DNA of 6,674 nucleotides from Actinomycetes bacterium (GTDB taxonomy: Bacteria; Actinomycetota; Acidimicrobiia; Acidimicrobiales; UBA8190). Below are positions 5,666-6,674 of this stretch, in pieces; the first letter of the stretch is position 1, and every line of letters begins with the position of its first letter. The translations under genes and the position numbers were made by a program. The notes under the pieces are model-generated. The model worked only from the letters and a program-made list of their open reading frames with translations. It was not told where the DNA came from and did no database searches. The DNA lies in the NCBI GenBank assembly GCA_021779775.1, contig JAJYAB010000097.1, positions 1 to 6,674 on the forward strand, written 5' to 3'.

Positions 5666-5682
5666 TCACAGGCCATTGGGGA
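5619..5682. repeat. Four tandem copies of a 16-bp unit
   Basis: The unit CACCGGCCATCGGGGT occupies 5619-5634 and 5635-5650 exactly, 5651-5666 with one change, and a diverged copy spans 5667-5682. On the minus strand each full unit begins with a TGA-CCCC pattern. The most diverged copy encodes the end of the His-rich protein (residues NGL) and its stop codon, and the more perfect copies extend away from the gene. This polarity suggests expansion outward from the 3' end of the coding sequence. Confidence 0.92.
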
Positions 5683-6472
5683 ACGAGATCGTGACGGGCG
5701 CGATCAACGGCTCACCGACGTCGAGCTGGATCTGGGCGTGGGCCTCGAGTGGGATGTTGCGAGGGTCTCCCTCGTAGTGCTGGCCGTTGTAGATCGCGGT
5801 GACGGGACCTACCGCCGGCCCGGCTTGGTTCGGGCCGAGCGGTTGGCCCCAGATGTCGAAGAAGTCTCCCAGCGTGTAGGTCCGTTGGACCGGCGACTCG
5901 ATGTGGATGATGCCGTCGGCGCCGTGGGTGTGGAGCCAGTAGAAGCAATTGCCCGAGGTGACGAATGGCCCCCGCGACGTCGACTGCGTCTGGAAGCCTG
6001 GGATCCCGATCCCGTAGGGGATCTGCCGAGCAGCGCCGTCGACGAACACGGTGAGATGTGCGTGGATGTGGAACAGTGTCTGCTCGCTGGTCTGGCACTG
6101 GACGCCGTCGACCGGATTGCCCCCGGCCATGGAAGCCGTCCCCGCCAGCGGTGCCGCTGCCGGGACCGGCACTCCCTCGGGTCCGTCACGCCCTGGCGAT
6201 CCAGCGGGTTGCAGGGTGCCCAGGGACGCCAGCGGCCCCACGTTCAGCTTCGGCGCACCGCCGGTCGAGGCCGGGGTGCTCGACCCCGACCCCGACCCCG
6301 AGCCAGAGACGGCGACGCCGATCCCGACACCGACGGCTGCCAGCACGACGAGGCCCACGACGCCTCCCCAGAGGATCTGACGGCGCCTCCTGGCCTCCAG
6401 GGCCTGCAGCGCGGCGGACTGGCGCGTGGTGTCGGCTTGTCGCCGTGCCTTGGCGCGTCTCCCGCTCGTCAC
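5666..6472 (-). CDS. Membrane-anchored His-rich extracytoplasmic protein of unknown function
   Basis: A 268-residue protein with a basic cytoplasmic head (RRAKARRQ, EARRRR), one membrane span at about residues 33-55, a Gly-Ser linker (56-65), a Pro/Ala-rich stretch, and a conserved-looking outer domain from about 119 to the end. That domain contains NPVDGVQCQTSEQTLFHIHA (H135, H137, H139), IPYGIGIPGF, CFYWLHTHGADGIIHIESP (C176, H181, H183, H190, E192), TYTLGDFFDIWGQPL, and a closing HAQIQLDVGEPLIAP. I recall similar uncharacterised proteins in actinobacteria but cannot name a family. The clustered His residues suggest metal binding, and C126 with C176 could form a disulfide; both are inference. 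The GTG start at 6472 has GGGAGG (6478-6483) five bases upstream. It lies between thiO and thiS on the same strand, 55 bp after thiO. A role in thiamine synthesis is not implied by its sequence. Confidence 0.85.
   Translation of the reverse strand: MTSGRRAKARRQADTTRQSAALQALEARRRRQILWGGVVGLVVLAAVGVGIGVAVSGSGSGSGSSTPASTGGAPKLNVGPLASLGTLQPAGSPGRDGPEGVPVPAAAPLAGTASMAGGNPVDGVQCQTSEQTLFHIHAHLTVFVDGAARQIPYGIGIPGFQTQSTSRGPFVTSGNCFYWLHTHGADGIIHIESPVQRTYTLGDFFDIWGQPLGPNQAGPAVGPVTAIYNGQHYEGDPRNIPLEAHAQIQLDVGEPLIAPVTISFPNGL
6281..6304. repeat. 6-bp repeat coding a Gly-Ser linker
   Basis: Three exact CGACCC units and one variant (CGAGCC) encode alternating Gly-Ser in the linker just outside the membrane span of the His-rich protein. 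Length change in steps of six would keep the frame and vary linker length. Confidence 0.85.
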
Positions 6473-6527
6473 CGGGTCCTCCCTTCGGCGCCGCTTTCGG
6501 CAGCTCCGATGCTCGGGTTGACGATAG

Positions 6528-6674
6528 TCAAGGGTGACGTGACCGAGATGGCGGCACCGCCCGGCTGAAGCGCTGCGGGCCGAACGACGCCATCTCGGCG
6601 GGCATGTCGCTACCGGTCAGCACCGCCACGACGGCGTCGGCTGTCACCGGGGCCAGGAGGATGCCGTTTCGGTG
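6528..6674 (-). CDS. thiO: Glycine oxidase ThiO, C-terminal fragment (runs off the window)
   Basis: Only the last 48 residues are present. They begin HRNGILLAPVTADAVVAVL, the hallmark C-terminal motif of the FAD-dependent glycine oxidase ThiO, where the Arg-Asn-Gly loop sits at the active site and the following helix packs on the flavin domain. They continue to EMASFGPQRF, matching the usual family ending, plus a short basic tail SRAVPPSRSRHP. ThiO oxidises glycine to dehydroglycine for the thiazole synthase ThiG, encoded downstream on the same strand. The stop codon is at 6528-6530, 55 bp before the His-rich gene. The start, and probably the operon promoter or a TPP riboswitch, lie beyond the right edge. 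A related D-amino-acid oxidase is possible from so short a piece, but the thi context favours ThiO. Confidence 0.85.
   Translation of the reverse strand, partial: HRNGILLAPVTADAVVAVLTGSDMPAEMASFGPQRFSRAVPPSRSRHP

Noticed and set aside
5619..5682. CRISPR array
   Set aside because: The units are head-to-tail 16-mers with no spacers between them and no cas genes nearby.

Overview
The window is GC-rich bacterial DNA with GTG starts, Shine-Dalgarno sites, mostly G/C third codon positions and stop/start overlaps. An actinobacterial chromosome fits best. A lineage near the Acidimicrobiia is my guess from protein style only. No rRNA, tRNA, insertion sequence or CRISPR array is visible.

Left part (1-2011): a multi-spanning membrane protein of the GT87/DUF2029 glycosyltransferase type reads rightward. 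Its last 63 bp overlap, tail to tail, a leftward gene for a single-pass membrane-anchored protein of unknown function. A 74-bp divergent gap separates that gene from the next.

Middle (2012-3634): a rightward gene encodes a Tat-exported lipoprotein of the phosphoesterase/phospholipase C family. It is broken by one 8-bp tandem duplication; removing one copy restores a 452-residue protein. After it comes a 256-bp gap with a hairpin just past the stop, an AT-rich patch, a 13-bp inverted repeat overlapping the -35 of a good promoter-like sequence, and three stems in a row. This is a candidate small-RNA locus or the shared 3' region of two converging transcription units.

Right part (3635-6674): a leftward thiamine cluster in the order thiO (C-terminus only), a membrane-anchored His-rich protein of unknown function, thiS, thiG, thiD. 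ThiO makes dehydroglycine, ThiS carries the sulfur, ThiG builds the thiazole phosphate, and ThiD phosphorylates the pyrimidine partner. thiS/thiG and thiG/thiD overlap by 4 bp each, so they are probably translationally coupled. thiE, thiF and thiC are not in the window, and I see no convincing TPP riboswitch, so control may lie upstream of thiO.

Unusual structure: several short tandem duplications (8 bp in the phosphoesterase gene, 15 bp in thiG, a 16-bp unit four times after the His-rich gene, 6-bp units inside it), and perfect loopless palindromes inside thiD (28 bp) and thiG (20 bp), both about 130 nt from their start codons.
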